NCBI RefSeq assembly: GCF_035984415.1
Contig: NZ_CP130720.1
Coordinates: 1,426,001 to 1,490,000, forward strand
Source: Streptomyces sp. NBC_01296
Lineage (GTDB): Bacteria > Actinomycetota > Actinomycetes > Streptomycetales > Streptomycetaceae
Direction: 5' to 3'
DNA: 64,000 bases
The first letter of the stretch is position 1. The number at the start of each line of letters is the position of its first letter. The position numbers were made by a program, and so were the translations under genes. The notes below the pieces were generated by a model that worked only from the letters and a program-made list of their open reading frames with translations, had not been told where the DNA came from and did no database searches. This document shows positions 26,325-35,752 of the stretch, piece by piece.

Positions 26325-27374
26325 ATGCAGCAGTCTCACCCGGCGGACCTGCGCGCGGTGGCGACCTACCGCGATGACGGTGACGTCAAGCTTGAAGGCA
26401 TCTCACTCACCTGGCAGATCGGCGCGAACGCCCCCGACCAGGGCACCACGGAGCCGTCCGACTGGAACAACGGGCGCCCGGACTACCCGCACCACTACGA
26501 GGTGTGGCTGGACGGGCGTCCCGCGCAGACGGTGGACCTGTACTGGGCGGCCTGGTATCCGCACTGGCAGTCGGCCAACCGGCACTGGGTGTGCCTCGGA
26601 GAGGCCCCTGCTCGCGAGTACCGGGTGAAGGTCCGGGCCCGGCACGCCGACGGCGCCTGGGGGCCGTTCACGGATGAGGTCACCGTCGACACGTCCACGT
26701 CCACGCCCTACAACGTGCACATCCCCCAGCGCGCCGAGGAGCGTGGGGATGACGGCCGGGAGCGGCACGGGAGTCTGGAGTTCCCGGTCAGCCGGGCGAT
26801 CCGGGCGATCCGTGACGAGGACGATGCGCCGATCTGCCAGAAGGCGCGCGAGTTGAACACCTCGACCACCTGGCAGGAAGTGGTGCCTCCCGGCACGGCC
26901 GGCAACCCGCCGTGGAACGAGGCCCGCGGGTACCTGGAGTACCGCAAGTTCTTCCAGGGCGCCGACGTGGCATCGGCAGCGAATCCCGCCTTCCAGGGCC
27001 TGGACCTGCCCGGCGGGGACGGCCTGGGTGACTGGCCGACCAGCACGCTAGAGGCCGTCGACGGCCGACACACCTTCACCTACAACTACAGGCAGAACCA
27101 CATGGGCCCGAAGTGGACTCACCAGTGGTTCATCACCACAGAGGACTGGGACCCGGCCCAAGGAATCTCCTGGGACGTGCTGGAGCCGACGCCCTTCATG
27201 GTCGAGTACCACGGCGGCGGCACCCACGCCGACCAGCAGCTGCACTACACGACCGAGGCACTGGCATCCCGGCAGGGACGGCACGCCATCGTCAACATCT
27301 GGGGCGGCGGCGACGCCGGACACGATTTCAAGGGCGAGTTCTTCGTCAGCGTCTCCGACGTCGAATTCCGCTAG
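26325..27374 (+). CDS. AA10-like (LPMO fold) protein with N-terminal FnIII-like domain, no signal peptide
   Basis: 349 residues from ATG 26325, chosen for the GGAGGAG nine bases upstream. Residues 10-125 look like a fibronectin-III-type domain (YPHHYEVWLDGRPAQTVDLY, REYRVKVRARHADGAWGPFT). Residues 148-349 match the chitin-binding type-4/AA10 fold: HGSLEFPVSRAIRAI, CQKARELN, then KWTHQWFITTEDWDP and VNIWGGGDAGHDFKGEFFVS. The copper-brace residues align as His148, His259 and Phe335. In true LPMOs the first His must be the free N-terminus after signal cleavage; here it is internal. Either the chain is cleaved at RER/H, or it is a binding protein without oxidase activity. Secretion by a standard route is not supported. 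Confidence 0.72.
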   Translation: MQQSHPADLRAVATYRDDGDVKLEGISLTWQIGANAPDQGTTEPSDWNNGRPDYPHHYEVWLDGRPAQTVDLYWAAWYPHWQSANRHWVCLGEAPAREYRVKVRARHADGAWGPFTDEVTVDTSTSTPYNVHIPQRAEERGDDGRERHGSLEFPVSRAIRAIRDEDDAPICQKARELNTSTTWQEVVPPGTAGNPPWNEARGYLEYRKFFQGADVASAANPAFQGLDLPGGDGLGDWPTSTLEAVDGRHTFTYNYRQNHMGPKWTHQWFITTEDWDPAQGISWDVLEPTPFMVEYHGGGTHADQQLHYTTEALASRQGRHAIVNIWGGGDAGHDFKGEFFVSVSDVEFR

Positions 27375-27499
27375 GCCCGCGCTGCGAGCCCACCAGTCTC
27401 ACAGCAAGCCGTAGTGCCCGGTGGTTGTCCAACATCGCTGGCAAACGATCCGGGTTCGGTGTCAGAGGACACGCGCACCTGATGTCACGTCAGCCCGAA

Positions 27500-27690
27500 C
27501 CGAGAGGTCTATGAGGCGGACGACGTCCGGCGCTCCGTGGCGGTGCTCACTACCTGGGTCCGTGACACGCGCCCCGCCCGGGTGTGGCTCTCGCTCGGCT
27601 ACGGCTCGTGGGAGGCGTACTGACGCGGAGTTCGGCATCAGCCGCGCGGAGGCGTACCGGCTCCTGGACGTCGCCGTACCCGCAGCGGGA
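27500..27690 (+). pseudogene. Fragment of a helix-turn-helix-type protein
   Basis: One frame reads TTWVRDTRPARVWLSLGYGS then WEAY and a stop; two bases out of frame it continues DAEFGISRAEAYRLLDVA. This matches a Streptomyces family with a WxxYCxxEFGISRxxAYRLLDVAR core. A two-base deletion at about 27623 breaks it, and neither end is complete. Confidence 0.55.
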
Positions 27691-27740
27691 TCCAGCTGCG
27701 GGTACGGGCCGCCCTGCGTTCGGTCCGCCCGCCGGGCCCT

Positions 27741-27889
27741 CGTCAGCCGTCAACGGTGCGCGCTTCAGCATCGACGGCGTGAGCATTCTGAATCTCACGG
27801 ACGACGGGCTCTTCGACCGTGAAGAGGTCTACTGGAACGTCGCAGACTTCATGCAGCAGATCTGCCCTCCCGCGGGAGACCAGTCATGA
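27741..27889 (+). pseudogene. C-terminal remnant of a SnoaL/NTF2-like protein
   Basis: The frame ends RFSIDGVSILNLTDDGLFDR then EEVYWNVADFMQQICPPAGD, which is like the C-terminal strands of SnoaL/ketosteroid-isomerase-type proteins. No N-terminal half is present; the frame fuses upstream with the helix-turn-helix fragment. Its stop overlaps the next ATG (ATGA), so the parent gene was once coupled to the SDR gene. Confidence 0.55.
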
Positions 27890-28285
27890 ACGACATCGCT
27901 CCACGGATCGCCCTGGTCACCGGTGCGTGCGGCGGGATCGGCTCCGCTGTCACCCGGGCGTTGCTGGACGGCGGCGCCACCGTCGTCGCCACCGACCTGT
28001 CACCGCGCGAAGACAGGCACATCGCCCCCGACTCCGGCAATCGGTGCCTACTGCGTGAGCTCGACGTTGCCGACGAGACCGCCTGGAGCCGTGTGATCGG
28101 GGAGGTCGAAGAGCGTTTCGGACGCCTGGACGTCCTGGTGAACAATGCCGGCACCGTGCGCCCCAGCCCGCTCCACAGCACGTCGCTGGAGGACTACAAC
28201 CGAGTGGTGGCGGTCAACCAGACCGGCGTCTTCTTGGGCATGCGCGCTGCGCTGCCCCTGATGATGCGAAGAGGCAGTGGACTGC
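27886..28285 (+). pseudogene. Truncated short-chain dehydrogenase (5' half)
   Basis: Starts MNDIAPRIALVTGACGGIGS, with the TGxxxGIG cofactor motif, and contains VLVNNAGTVRPSPLHSTSLE and VNQTGVFLGMRAALPLMMRR. Homology ends at about 28275-28285, before the catalytic Ser/Tyr-Lys region. Beyond it the frame runs antisense through the UspA gene. Inactive: only the N-terminal Rossmann half remains. Confidence 0.8.
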
Positions 28286-28806
28286 GAATCACTGCGCAAG
28301 CTCCGCTCCCGCGGGTCCAACGGCATTCTCCAGAAGTTGCGGCGGTGCGCCGCGGCGAGTTCGGCCTGGAGCGGGGACGGGGGAACCACCAACACGGGGC
28401 AGGCGGCGTGCGCGAGGCAGTAGCGGGCCACCGAGGGGCGGACGAGGCGGCGCAGCGCGGCGCGGGATCCCGTGCCGACCACGAGGAGATCTTCCGGATC
28501 GCGTGCGGTGTCCACGAGGGCCGCGCCCGGGGTTCCCCGTACCGTGCAGCCCTCGAGGGTGACACCGGGCTTCACTACACCGAAGGCCGTATCGAGGACC
28601 TCGCGGAGTCTTTCGACGGCCGCGGCACGGCATTGGGCCAGGGCATTGGGCCCGAGGCCGTTGCGGCTTCCGAATTCGCCGCCCGGTGACTGCCAGGCCA
28701 GGACGGCCCACAGGTCTGCACCGCGCACGCGCGCTTCCGCGGCGGCCCGGTGCAGCGCGGTCAGATTGCCCGCCGTTCCGGTCACACCGACCACGACTCT
28801 CCGCAT
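28048..28806 (-). CDS. Universal stress protein, C-terminus altered by frameshift
   Basis: The UspA fold begins MRRVVVGVTGTAGNLTALHR at 28806 and shows the ATP-loop GTGSRAALRRLVRPSVARYC and HAACPVLVVPPS. An ancestral stop fits at 28289 (ending in ELAQ). A 5-base tandem duplication (GCTCCGCTCC on the plus strand at 28300-28309) shifts the frame, so the protein now reads on through antisense SDR sequence to 28048, adding about 80 unrelated residues. Single-domain Usp; likely still folds, because the shift is after the last core strand. Confidence 0.75.
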   Translation of the reverse strand: MRRVVVGVTGTAGNLTALHRAAAEARVRGADLWAVLAWQSPGGEFGSRNGLGPNALAQCRAAAVERLREVLDTAFGVVKPGVTLEGCTVRGTPGAALVDTARDPEDLLVVGTGSRAALRRLVRPSVARYCLAHAACPVLVVPPSPLQAELAAAHRRNFWRMPLDPRERSLRSDSQSTASSHHQGQRSAHAQEDAGLVDRHHSVVVLQRRAVERAGAHGAGIVHQDVQASETLFDLPDHTAPGGLVGNVELTQ

Positions 28807-28960
28807 GGCCTCTTCCCTCTCATCTCGTCCGACGGTCCCCATGAAAGGGCCTCATCGGAAGATGAGGTGCGATTGCTGATGGGCCTCTAGCGCGGAGATC
28901 CGCGACCATGACGGGTTTCTGATGCCACAACGCTCCGGCGTCAGTGATCCGTCAGGACTT

Positions 28961-29036
28961 GGCCCGCCCCCGTATGGGTCTCGTTACGGGGTGGCCATAG
29001 GTGCGTGGGCGCGGGGATAGCTTCGAACCCGCGCCC
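28961..29036. promoter_or_regulatory. Two tandem hairpins in the leader of the SAV_915/lysA-like operon
   Basis: Hairpin 1 pairs CCCCGTA (28968-28974) with TACGGGG (28985-28991), inside GGCC flanks. Hairpin 2 pairs GGGCGCGGG (29007-29015) with CCCGCGCCC (29028-29036) around a 12-base loop. Both lie 62-130 bases upstream of ATG 29098. They could be an attenuator, a terminator of an upstream transcript, or a binding site. Confidence 0.5.
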
Positions 29037-29097
29037 CGGACTGCCTCCCCGCACCCGGGGCGTCACCTGCTGCTCGTGGTTCCTCAGGGAGGGCCCC

Positions 29098-29451
29098 ATG
29101 TGTTTGTTCCAGTACGACGACGATCCCGAGCCTGAAGAACAGGACCCGGCCGGACCTCTGTACGTGCCTGTCCGGCCGGGAGGAGCAGAGGTGGTGGTGC
29201 GCCTGTTCCGCACCCCGCTGGGAGCTCGCACCGCCGTCGGCTACACCAGCCCGGACCGTCTGGTCGCTGCACTCGGCGTCGAGCAGCCGTGGATCCGGCT
29301 CTCCGAGTCCTCGCTCCGCGCGATGGCCGAGCCGCTCGGTGTATCCCTTCTGACCGTCGACCCGACATTCACCGCTCCGGCGGTCGCCGCGGGACCTCCG
29401 GTCGCGGCTCCACTGCCCCAGGCCTCCCCGATCGCAGCCCGGGTCGCCTGA
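29098..29451 (+). CDS. SAV_915 family protein
   Basis: 117 residues from ATG 29098, preceded by AGGGAGG. Contains LYVPVRPGGAEVVVRLFRTP, LGARTAVGYTSPDRLVAALG and QPWIRLSESSLRAMAEPLGV, the core of the SAV_915 family, which resembles an SseB-type fold. Function unknown. It overlaps the decarboxylase gene by TGATG, so the two are co-translated. In other Streptomyces such proteins likewise sit next to PLP-dependent decarboxylases. Confidence 0.8.
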   Translation: MCLFQYDDDPEPEEQDPAGPLYVPVRPGGAEVVVRLFRTPLGARTAVGYTSPDRLVAALGVEQPWIRLSESSLRAMAEPLGVSLLTVDPTFTAPAVAAGPPVAAPLPQASPIAARVA

Positions 29452-30800
29452 TGGGGGATCACATGGTGGCCACAGCCGTTCTGTCCGAGGGCAAGGCCAG
29501 AGCGGATGATCTGTCGATCTGGCCTGCATCCACGACTCAGGTATCGCATGGTGGGCTGGCCGTCGGCGGAGTATCGCTGGCAGAGATCGCCGAGCGGTTC
29601 GACACTCCGGCCTATGTCCTGGACGAGGGCGAGGTCCGCGAGCGCTGTCGAACCTATCGCGATGCGTTCCCCGAAGCCGACGTCCTGTACGCCGCCAAGG
29701 CGTTCCTCTCCCGTGCCATGGTGCGCTGGGTCGATGAGGAGGGCCTGGGGCTCGACGTGTGCTCGGCGGGTGAGTTGGAGCTCGCCGTCACCGCCGGTTT
29801 CCCGCCCGACCGCATCGTGCTGCACGGCAATGCCAAGTCACCCCGCGACCTGGAGGCGGCGCTGCGCCTCGGCGTGGGGCGGATCGTCATCGACAGCCCA
29901 TCCGAGATCGCGAGGATCGCGGCCGCCGTCGGCCCCGGCACGCGCCAGAAGGTCATGGTGCGGGTGGTGCCGGGCGTCGCGGCCGGCGGACACGACAAGA
30001 TCCGTACCGGTACCGGCGACCAGAAGTTCGGTCTCTCCCTCACCGACGGGGGCGCACAGCACGCAATCACCCGGGTACTCGGTCAGTCGCGGCTCGAACT
30101 CACCGGGCTGCACTGCCACATCGGCTCCCAGATCTCCGACGTGAAGCCCTATCTGGTGGCGCTGCGCCGCATGGTCGGGCTGATGGCCCGTGTCCGTGAC
30201 GCTCACGGGGTCGTCCTGGCCGAGCTGGACATGGGCGGTGGCCACGGCATCGCGTACCGGCCCGGCGAACCCGCCCTCGACCTCACGACGGTGGCACTCA
30301 GGATGCGCGCCGAGCTCATCGAAGGCTGCGCGGCCGCCGGGCTGACCGTACCCCGGCTCGTCGTCGAGCCCGGGCGGGCCATCGTGGGACCGGCCGGAGT
30401 GGCCCTGTACCGGGTGCTCGCCGTCAAGCACACCGGCGAGAAGGTGTTCGTCGCCGTCGACGGAGGCATGAGCGACAACCCGCGGCCCGCCCTGTACGGG
30501 GTGCGCTACGCGCCCCGTCTGATCGGCCGCGCCTCGACGGCCGGACCCCGTACGGCCACGGTCGTCGGCCGGCACTGCCAGGCCGGCGACATCCTCGCGG
30601 CCGACGTGGAACTGCCCCGCGACATCCACCCCGGCGACCTGCTCGCCGTACCGGTGGCGGGTGCGTACCAGCTGTCCATGGCTTCCGGCTACAACCTCGT
30701 GGGCCGCCCCGCGGTCATCGCGGTCCACGAGGGCGCGGCCCGGATGCTTGTCCGGCGCGAGACGCTCAAGGACGTCCGCAGCCGGAACATCGGCGGCTAG
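29451..30800 (+). CDS. lysA: Diaminopimelate decarboxylase-type PLP enzyme
   Basis: 449 residues. Fold-type III (alanine-racemase-like) decarboxylase. The PLP lysine is in VLYAAKAFLSRAMVRW; the phosphate-binding Gly segment is MGGGHGIAYRPGEP; PGRAIVGPAGVALYRVL and GMSDNPRPALYG are family motifs. The class removes CO2 from meso-diaminopimelate to give lysine. Streptomyces often has a second, more distant lysA-like gene coupled to SAV_915; this appears to be that copy, so its substrate may differ. Start could also be ATG 29463, which has a closer GGGGGA site. Confidence 0.82.
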   Translation: MGDHMVATAVLSEGKARADDLSIWPASTTQVSHGGLAVGGVSLAEIAERFDTPAYVLDEGEVRERCRTYRDAFPEADVLYAAKAFLSRAMVRWVDEEGLGLDVCSAGELELAVTAGFPPDRIVLHGNAKSPRDLEAALRLGVGRIVIDSPSEIARIAAAVGPGTRQKVMVRVVPGVAAGGHDKIRTGTGDQKFGLSLTDGGAQHAITRVLGQSRLELTGLHCHIGSQISDVKPYLVALRRMVGLMARVRDAHGVVLAELDMGGGHGIAYRPGEPALDLTTVALRMRAELIEGCAAAGLTVPRLVVEPGRAIVGPAGVALYRVLAVKHTGEKVFVAVDGGMSDNPRPALYGVRYAPRLIGRASTAGPRTATVVGRHCQAGDILAADVELPRDIHPGDLLAVPVAGAYQLSMASGYNLVGRPAVIAVHEGAARMLVRRETLKDVRSRNIGG

Positions 30801-30844
30801 GGCCGACCTCGTCGATCCGGCGGAGCAGGCTGTGAAGTGCTCGT

Positions 30845-31018
30845 CTACGGCCGGTAGACGAGCTCGATCACCATCGCGGCAATGACGCCCCAGACCCCGA
30901 TCCCGAGCAGCCACAGGGCGTCGAGGACGGCGCCGGTGGCGATGACGGTCAGTCCGGCCGCCCCGAGCGCGAGTACGGTCCGGCGGATTTCGCGGTCTGG
31001 GCGCGAGCGAGCGGTCAC
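30845..31018 (-). CDS. Small membrane protein, 57 residues
   Basis: From GTG 31018. A basic start (VTARSRPDREIRRTVLAL) is followed by two closely spaced hydrophobic segments (GLTVIATGAVLDALWLLGIG, GVIAAMVIELVY) forming a membrane hairpin. No family recognised. It lies between the decarboxylase gene (convergent) and the terminator of the APC permease gene. Confidence 0.55.
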   Translation of the reverse strand: MTARSRPDREIRRTVLALGAAGLTVIATGAVLDALWLLGIGVWGVIAAMVIELVYRP

Positions 31019-31028
31019 AGTAGTGAGG

Positions 31029-31068
31029 ATCCCGCTGGACCTTCGCCATGGCGAGGGTCCAGCGGGAT
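31029..31068. terminator. Terminator hairpin after the APC permease gene
   Basis: Arms 31029-31046 and 31051-31068 pair over 18 positions with a single G-T wobble and a four-base loop, 25 bases past the minus-strand stop at 31093. Confidence 0.85.
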
Positions 31069-31092
31069 TCCTGTTGGTGTCCTTACGCCGTG

Positions 31093-33030
31093 TCAGCCGG
31101 CGTGGACGTGGGGGCGGCGGGCGCGGTCGGGTTCGGCCTCGCGGATGACCTCGCGGGTGACGGGGGCGACCTCGCCCTGCCCGAAGAGGAAGAAACGGAA
31201 GAAGTTGGCCATCGGGTTGCCCTCGGTCCACTCGAAGTAGATGTGCGGCCGCTGCCCGGTCTCGTCCCGTACGTGCAGGAGCAGGGCGGCCAGCGCGTTG
31301 GGGATGCTGGAGCTCTCCAGGGTCAGGACGCGGTAGCGGCCGTGCAGGACTTCACCGCGCACCCGCATGCCGGATTCGAACTCCGACGCGTCCAGGACGG
31401 TGACCTCGACGAACATGACGTCGTCCTCGGCCGGGATGTCGTTGTCCGCGCGGATCTGCGCCTTCTTCAGCCGGTACTCGTCGAGGTCCCGGTTGTCGGG
31501 CTCGTTGGCGATGAAACGGATCGTGCGGTTGGCCGTGTCACGGATGAACCGCTGCGCCATGTCGTCGAACTCCACGTGCGTGACGCGCAGCTCGAAGACC
31601 CGGGCGAGCCGGGACAGGAGGGACAGCGCCATGATGCCGCCGATGAAGCAGGCGCCGATCTTCACGCCGTCGGGGCGCTCCACGACGTTGACGGCGGTGG
31701 TGTAGATGAAGACGGCCGAGATGATGCCGAAGCCGATCGTCCAGCCGCGCTCGCCGGCCCGGCGGGCGGCGATGGTCACGGCGACGGCCGCCGAGGTGAT
31801 CAGGACGAGGACACCGGTGGCGTACGCGCCGCCCTGGGCGTCGACGTCGGCGTCGAAGATCCACGTCACCAGGAAGGCGATCAGGGTGAACACGATGACC
31901 ATCGGGCGCAGGGCGCGGGCCCAGTGCGGGGCCATGCCGTAGCGGGGCAGGTAGCGCGGCATGAGGTTCAGCAGGCCCGCCATCGCGGAGGCGCCGGCGA
32001 ACCACAGGATCAGGATCGTCGAGATGTCGTAGACCGTGCCGAAGGCAGAACCCAGGTACTCGTGCGCCAGATAGGCGAGGGCGCGGCCGTTGGCCTCGCC
32101 GCCCGGCTGGAACTGGGCGGCCGGGATCAGCAGGGTGGTGATCAGGCTGGAGCAGATCAGGAAGACGCTCATGATCACGGCGGCCGTGGTCAGCAGCTTC
32201 TTCGCACCACGGATCCGGCCAGCGGGCTTCTCCTCGGTGTCGTCCGCGTCGCCGTGGACGTGCGGCATGACCGCCACGCCGGTCTCGAACCCGGAGAGGC
32301 CGAGCGCGAGCTTCGGGAACACGACGAGAGCGATGGCGATCATCATGAAAACGTTGCCGTGCTCGGCGGTCAGCGCGGTCGTCCAGTCGGTGATGACCTG
32401 CGGTTCGGCGAACACGTTCCACAACCCCACCGCCACCACGACGACGTTCAGGCTGAGATAGGTGGCCACCAGGACCACCGCGACGCCGATGGCCTCGCTG
32501 AACCCCTTGAGGAACACCGCACCCAGGAGCGCGATCATGATCAGGGTGATCAGCACCTCGTGGCCGTGCAGGGTGGAGGTCAGGTGCGGGTTCTCCACCA
32601 GGTGCGCGGTCGCGTCCGCAGCCGAGAGGGTGATGGTGATCAGGAAGTCGGTCGCCGCGAATCCGAGCAGGGTCAGGACGAACAGCTTCCCCTTCCAGAA
32701 GGTGAGCAGCCGCTCCAGCATGGCGATGGAACCCTCGCCGTGCGGGCTCTCCTCGGCCACCCGCCGGTAGACGGGCAGCGCGCCGAACAGGGTCAACAAC
32801 ACGAGCACGATGGTCGCCAGCGGCGACAGCAGACCGGCCGCCAGGAACGCGATGCCAGGCTGGTAGCCGAGGGTGGAGAAGTAGTCGAGACCGGTCAGGC
32901 ACATGACGCGCCACCACGGCCGGCCGTGGGGCTGGGCCGCCGCCTCCTTGGCGGCGGGCGAACTCGTCTGGGCGGTCAAGCCTTCCAGCATCCACGCGCG
33001 CAGGCGCGAGGAGCGGGCAGGGGTGGCCAT
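31093..33030 (-). CDS. APC-superfamily permease, probable cation/amino-acid transporter
   Basis: 645 residues from ATG 33030, with AGGAG nine bases upstream. About 12 membrane helices are visible (for example [40 protein letters not shown]). The family signature is near the start ([20 protein letters not shown]), and a soluble C-terminal part of about 150 residues follows ([17 protein letters not shown]). This is the long APC type common in actinobacteria next to K+ genes. K+ uptake is inferred from neighbours and from its paralogue at 35.8 kb; amino-acid transport is the alternative. A CGCGTTAAGG element lies about 110 bases upstream. Confidence 0.8.
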   Translation of the reverse strand: MATPARSSRLRAWMLEGLTAQTSSPAAKEAAAQPHGRPWWRVMCLTGLDYFSTLGYQPGIAFLAAGLLSPLATIVLVLLTLFGALPVYRRVAEESPHGEGSIAMLERLLTFWKGKLFVLTLLGFAATDFLITITLSAADATAHLVENPHLTSTLHGHEVLITLIMIALLGAVFLKGFSEAIGVAVVLVATYLSLNVVVVAVGLWNVFAEPQVITDWTTALTAEHGNVFMMIAIALVVFPKLALGLSGFETGVAVMPHVHGDADDTEEKPAGRIRGAKKLLTTAAVIMSVFLICSSLITTLLIPAAQFQPGGEANGRALAYLAHEYLGSAFGTVYDISTILILWFAGASAMAGLLNLMPRYLPRYGMAPHWARALRPMVIVFTLIAFLVTWIFDADVDAQGGAYATGVLVLITSAAVAVTIAARRAGERGWTIGFGIISAVFIYTTAVNVVERPDGVKIGACFIGGIMALSLLSRLARVFELRVTHVEFDDMAQRFIRDTANRTIRFIANEPDNRDLDEYRLKKAQIRADNDIPAEDDVMFVEVTVLDASEFESGMRVRGEVLHGRYRVLTLESSSIPNALAALLLHVRDETGQRPHIYFEWTEGNPMANFFRFFLFGQGEVAPVTREVIREAEPDRARRPHVHAG

Positions 33031-33436
33031 CGTGGGGTGCTCCTGTCGTACGCAAAGAATCAGCCATCGACATCGACGGCTGAGCAAGCGTACGCAGGCT
33101 GATCACTCATGCACGCGAGCGAGCAAACCCTGACGCGTCCTTAACGCGAACAGTGCCACCTGTGGCGTAGTGAAGGCACTCACGCTCAGGGGGGAGGCTG
33201 ATTCCCGGACAAGCGGGCAACCACTGCGGTCGTCACGGGAGCTGGGCTGGGAGGGCGCCGGACGAAGGAGCGGGGGCGGGCCCGGACGGGGGCCGCCCCC
33301 GCAGGGGAACCGGCGGAATGTGGATCAACGCTGGCCGGCCTCGTACGGCCGTGGTCTGTGGTGAGAAAAGAGGCTTCGGAACGGCTGCGGGCCACTCGGC
33401 GACCGCTGGATGCAGCCGGGCAAGAGGAGAGGAGGT
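33031..33436. promoter_or_regulatory. Leader region of the APC permease gene
   Basis: Contains, on the plus strand, an imperfect stem AGCCATCGACATCGACGGCT at 33061-33080 and CCTTAACGCG at 33139-33148. The latter, read on the minus strand as CGCGTTAAGG, matches the repeat at the kdp promoter. I found no c-di-AMP riboswitch consensus. The part from 33160 to 33436 has no gene; it is also the 3' flank of the kdpB-like gene. Confidence 0.4.
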
Positions 33437-35587
33437 TCAGCCGAGGCCGGGGATGGTGGACACCAGCAGGTCGATGAGCTTGATGCCGACGAACGGCAGG
33501 ATCAGGCCGCCGAGGCCGTAGACGCCGAGGTTACGGCGCAGCAGGTCGTGTGCGGAGGCGGGGCGGTAGCGGACGCCGCGCAGGGCCAGCGGGATGAGGG
33601 CGACGATGATCAGGGCGTTGAAGATGATCGCCGAGGTGATGGCGGAGGTCGGGCTGCTCAGGCCCATGATGTTGAGGGATTCGAGTCCCGGGTAGGCCGC
33701 GGTGAACATGGCGGGGATGATCGCGAAGTACTTCGCGACGTCGTTCGTGATGGAGAACGTGGTGAGCGCGCCTCGGGTGATGAGGAGCTGCTTGCCGATC
33801 TCGACGATGTCGATGAGCTTGGTGGGGTTGGAGTCCAGGTCCACCATGTTCCCTGCCTCCTTGGCGGCCGAGGTACCGGTGTTCATGGCCACGCCGACGT
33901 CCGCCTGCGCGAGGGCCGGGGCGTCATTGGTGCCGTCGCCCGTCATCGCGACGAGCTTGCCGCCCGCCTGCTCCCGCCTGATGAGAGCCAGCTTGTCCTC
34001 GGGGGTGGCTTCCGCCAGGTACTCGTCGACACCGGCCTCGGCGGCGATGGCGCGGGCCGTCAGCTCGTTGTCGCCCGTCACCATGACCGTACGGATCCCC
34101 ATCTGGCGCAGCTCCTCGAAGCGCTCCCGGATCCCCTCCTTGACCACGTCCTTGAGGTGAATGATCCCGAGCACCCTCGGGCCGTCCCAGTCGTGGACCG
34201 CCACCAGCAGAGGCGTGCCCCCGGACTCCGACACGGTGGCCGACCACGCCGCTGCTTCCGGCGGTACGGTCCCCCCGCGCATCGTCACCCAGTCGCAGAC
34301 CTGAGCCGTCGCCCCTTTGCGGATGGCGCAGCCGGCGCCGTTGTCCCAGCTCAGGTTGACGCCGCTCATCCGGGTCCGGGCGCTGAACTCGGTGAACCGC
34401 GGATTGCTGAGGTCCTCCGCGGCGGCCGGCTGAAGCCCGTACTGCTGGGCTAGAGCGACGACGGACCGACCCTCGGGCGTTTCGTCGGCGAGCGAGGACA
34501 GCTGGGCGGCGTCCGCAAGCTTGATGTGGTCCACGCCGGGCAGCGGGATGAACGCCGCGGCCTCGCGGTTGCCGAGAGTGATGGTTCCGGTCTTGTCGAG
34601 CAGCAGGGTGTTGACGTCGCCGGCCGCCTCGACGGCTCGTCCGCTCATCGCGATGACATTCCGCTGGACCAGCCGGTCCATGCCGGCGATGCCGATCGCC
34701 GACAGGAGCGCGCCGATCGTGGTGGGGATGAGGGTGACGAGGAGGGCGACCAGGACGGTCGTGGACTGTGCAGCGTGCGCATAAGCGGCCATCGGCTGAA
34801 TGGCGACGACCACCAGGATGAAGATGACGGTCAGGGCGGCCAACAGGATGTTCAGCGCGATCTCGTTCGGGGTCTTCTGCCGGGTGGCGCCCTCGACCAG
34901 GGCGATCATGCGGTCGATGAAGCTGTTCCCCGGGCGCGAGGTGACCCGTACGACGATCGAGTCGGACAACACGGTCGTACCGCCGGTGACACCGGACCGG
35001 TCGCCGCCCGATTCCCGCAACACGGGGGCCGATTCGCCGGTGACGGCCGACTCGTCCACCATCGCGGCCCCGTCGACCACGTCGCCGTCGGCCGGGATCA
35101 GCTCGCCGGCCTCGACGAGGACGAAGTCGAAGGGCTGGAGCTCGGCCGGCGTGACCACCTCGGTCTCGGCCCGGTTCAGGTTCGCCCCGTACGTCCAGTG
35201 GTTCAGCCGCACCGCGACCGTGTCCGTACGCGCCTTGCGCAGCGATTCGGCCTGGGCGCGGCCCCGGCCCTCGGCAACGGCCTCGGCGAGGTTGGCGAAC
35301 AGGACCGTCAGCCAGAGCCAGACGCTGATCACCCAGGTGAAGACGGACGGGTGGATGAGCGCCGAGAGCGTGGTCAGCACGGATCCTACGGCGACGACGA
35401 ACAGCACCGGTTTCTTGACCAGTTCGCGCGGGTGGAGCTTGCCGACGGCCTCCCGTGCAGAGGCGGCGAGGAGCTCGGGGTCCACCACGTTCACCTGGCC
35501 GGAGCGTTTCCGGGAGGGTCGGTTGGTCGGAGTCCGCGGAGGTGTCCCGAGACCCGGAGGAACGTGCTGCGCGGCGGCGGGAGGCAT
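33437..35587 (-). CDS. kdpB: Second KdpB-type P-type ATPase, orphan
   Basis: 716 residues from ATG 35587. All KdpB landmarks are intact: TGES loop ([20 protein letters not shown]), phosphorylation site [12 protein letters not shown] (Asp331), [20 protein letters not shown], and [20 protein letters not shown]. The first about 60 residues are Pro/Arg-rich and unlike the canonical copy at 40.8 kb. No kdpA or kdpC lies beside it. In the KdpFABC complex KdpB needs KdpA as the selectivity channel, so this copy must either use the KdpA encoded 4 kb away or act alone. Catalytic residues look functional. Confidence 0.88.
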   Translation of the reverse strand: MPPAAAQHVPPGLGTPPRTPTNRPSRKRSGQVNVVDPELLAASAREAVGKLHPRELVKKPVLFVVAVGSVLTTLSALIHPSVFTWVISVWLWLTVLFANLAEAVAEGRGRAQAESLRKARTDTVAVRLNHWTYGANLNRAETEVVTPAELQPFDFVLVEAGELIPADGDVVDGAAMVDESAVTGESAPVLRESGGDRSGVTGGTTVLSDSIVVRVTSRPGNSFIDRMIALVEGATRQKTPNEIALNILLAALTVIFILVVVAIQPMAAYAHAAQSTTVLVALLVTLIPTTIGALLSAIGIAGMDRLVQRNVIAMSGRAVEAAGDVNTLLLDKTGTITLGNREAAAFIPLPGVDHIKLADAAQLSSLADETPEGRSVVALAQQYGLQPAAAEDLSNPRFTEFSARTRMSGVNLSWDNGAGCAIRKGATAQVCDWVTMRGGTVPPEAAAWSATVSESGGTPLLVAVHDWDGPRVLGIIHLKDVVKEGIRERFEELRQMGIRTVMVTGDNELTARAIAAEAGVDEYLAEATPEDKLALIRREQAGGKLVAMTGDGTNDAPALAQADVGVAMNTGTSAAKEAGNMVDLDSNPTKLIDIVEIGKQLLITRGALTTFSITNDVAKYFAIIPAMFTAAYPGLESLNIMGLSSPTSAITSAIIFNALIIVALIPLALRGVRYRPASAHDLLRRNLGVYGLGGLILPFVGIKLIDLLVSTIPGLG

Positions 35588-35752
35588 GAAGCGACCTTCT
35601 GAATGGGTTCGACGCGTGGCAGCCCCGGCAGTCGTGGCCAGGGTGCGGGAGAGGGTGTCGCCGCCGGGGACTGTCTCCATGGACCCCCTCGGCCGTCATG
35701 TGAGTATTCGAGGTCCCCGGCGGCGCAACAGGCAGGAAACTACTGCCCGTTC

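Noticed and set aside
29001..29040. A TTCGAA-centred stem that looks like a tRNA T-arm
   Set aside because: The loop is 12 bases, not seven, and no D-arm, anticodon arm or acceptor stem can be folded around it.
33031..33436. Possible c-di-AMP (ydaO-type) riboswitch before the APC permease gene
   Set aside because: I searched by eye for the conserved core on the minus strand and found only ordinary GC-rich stems.
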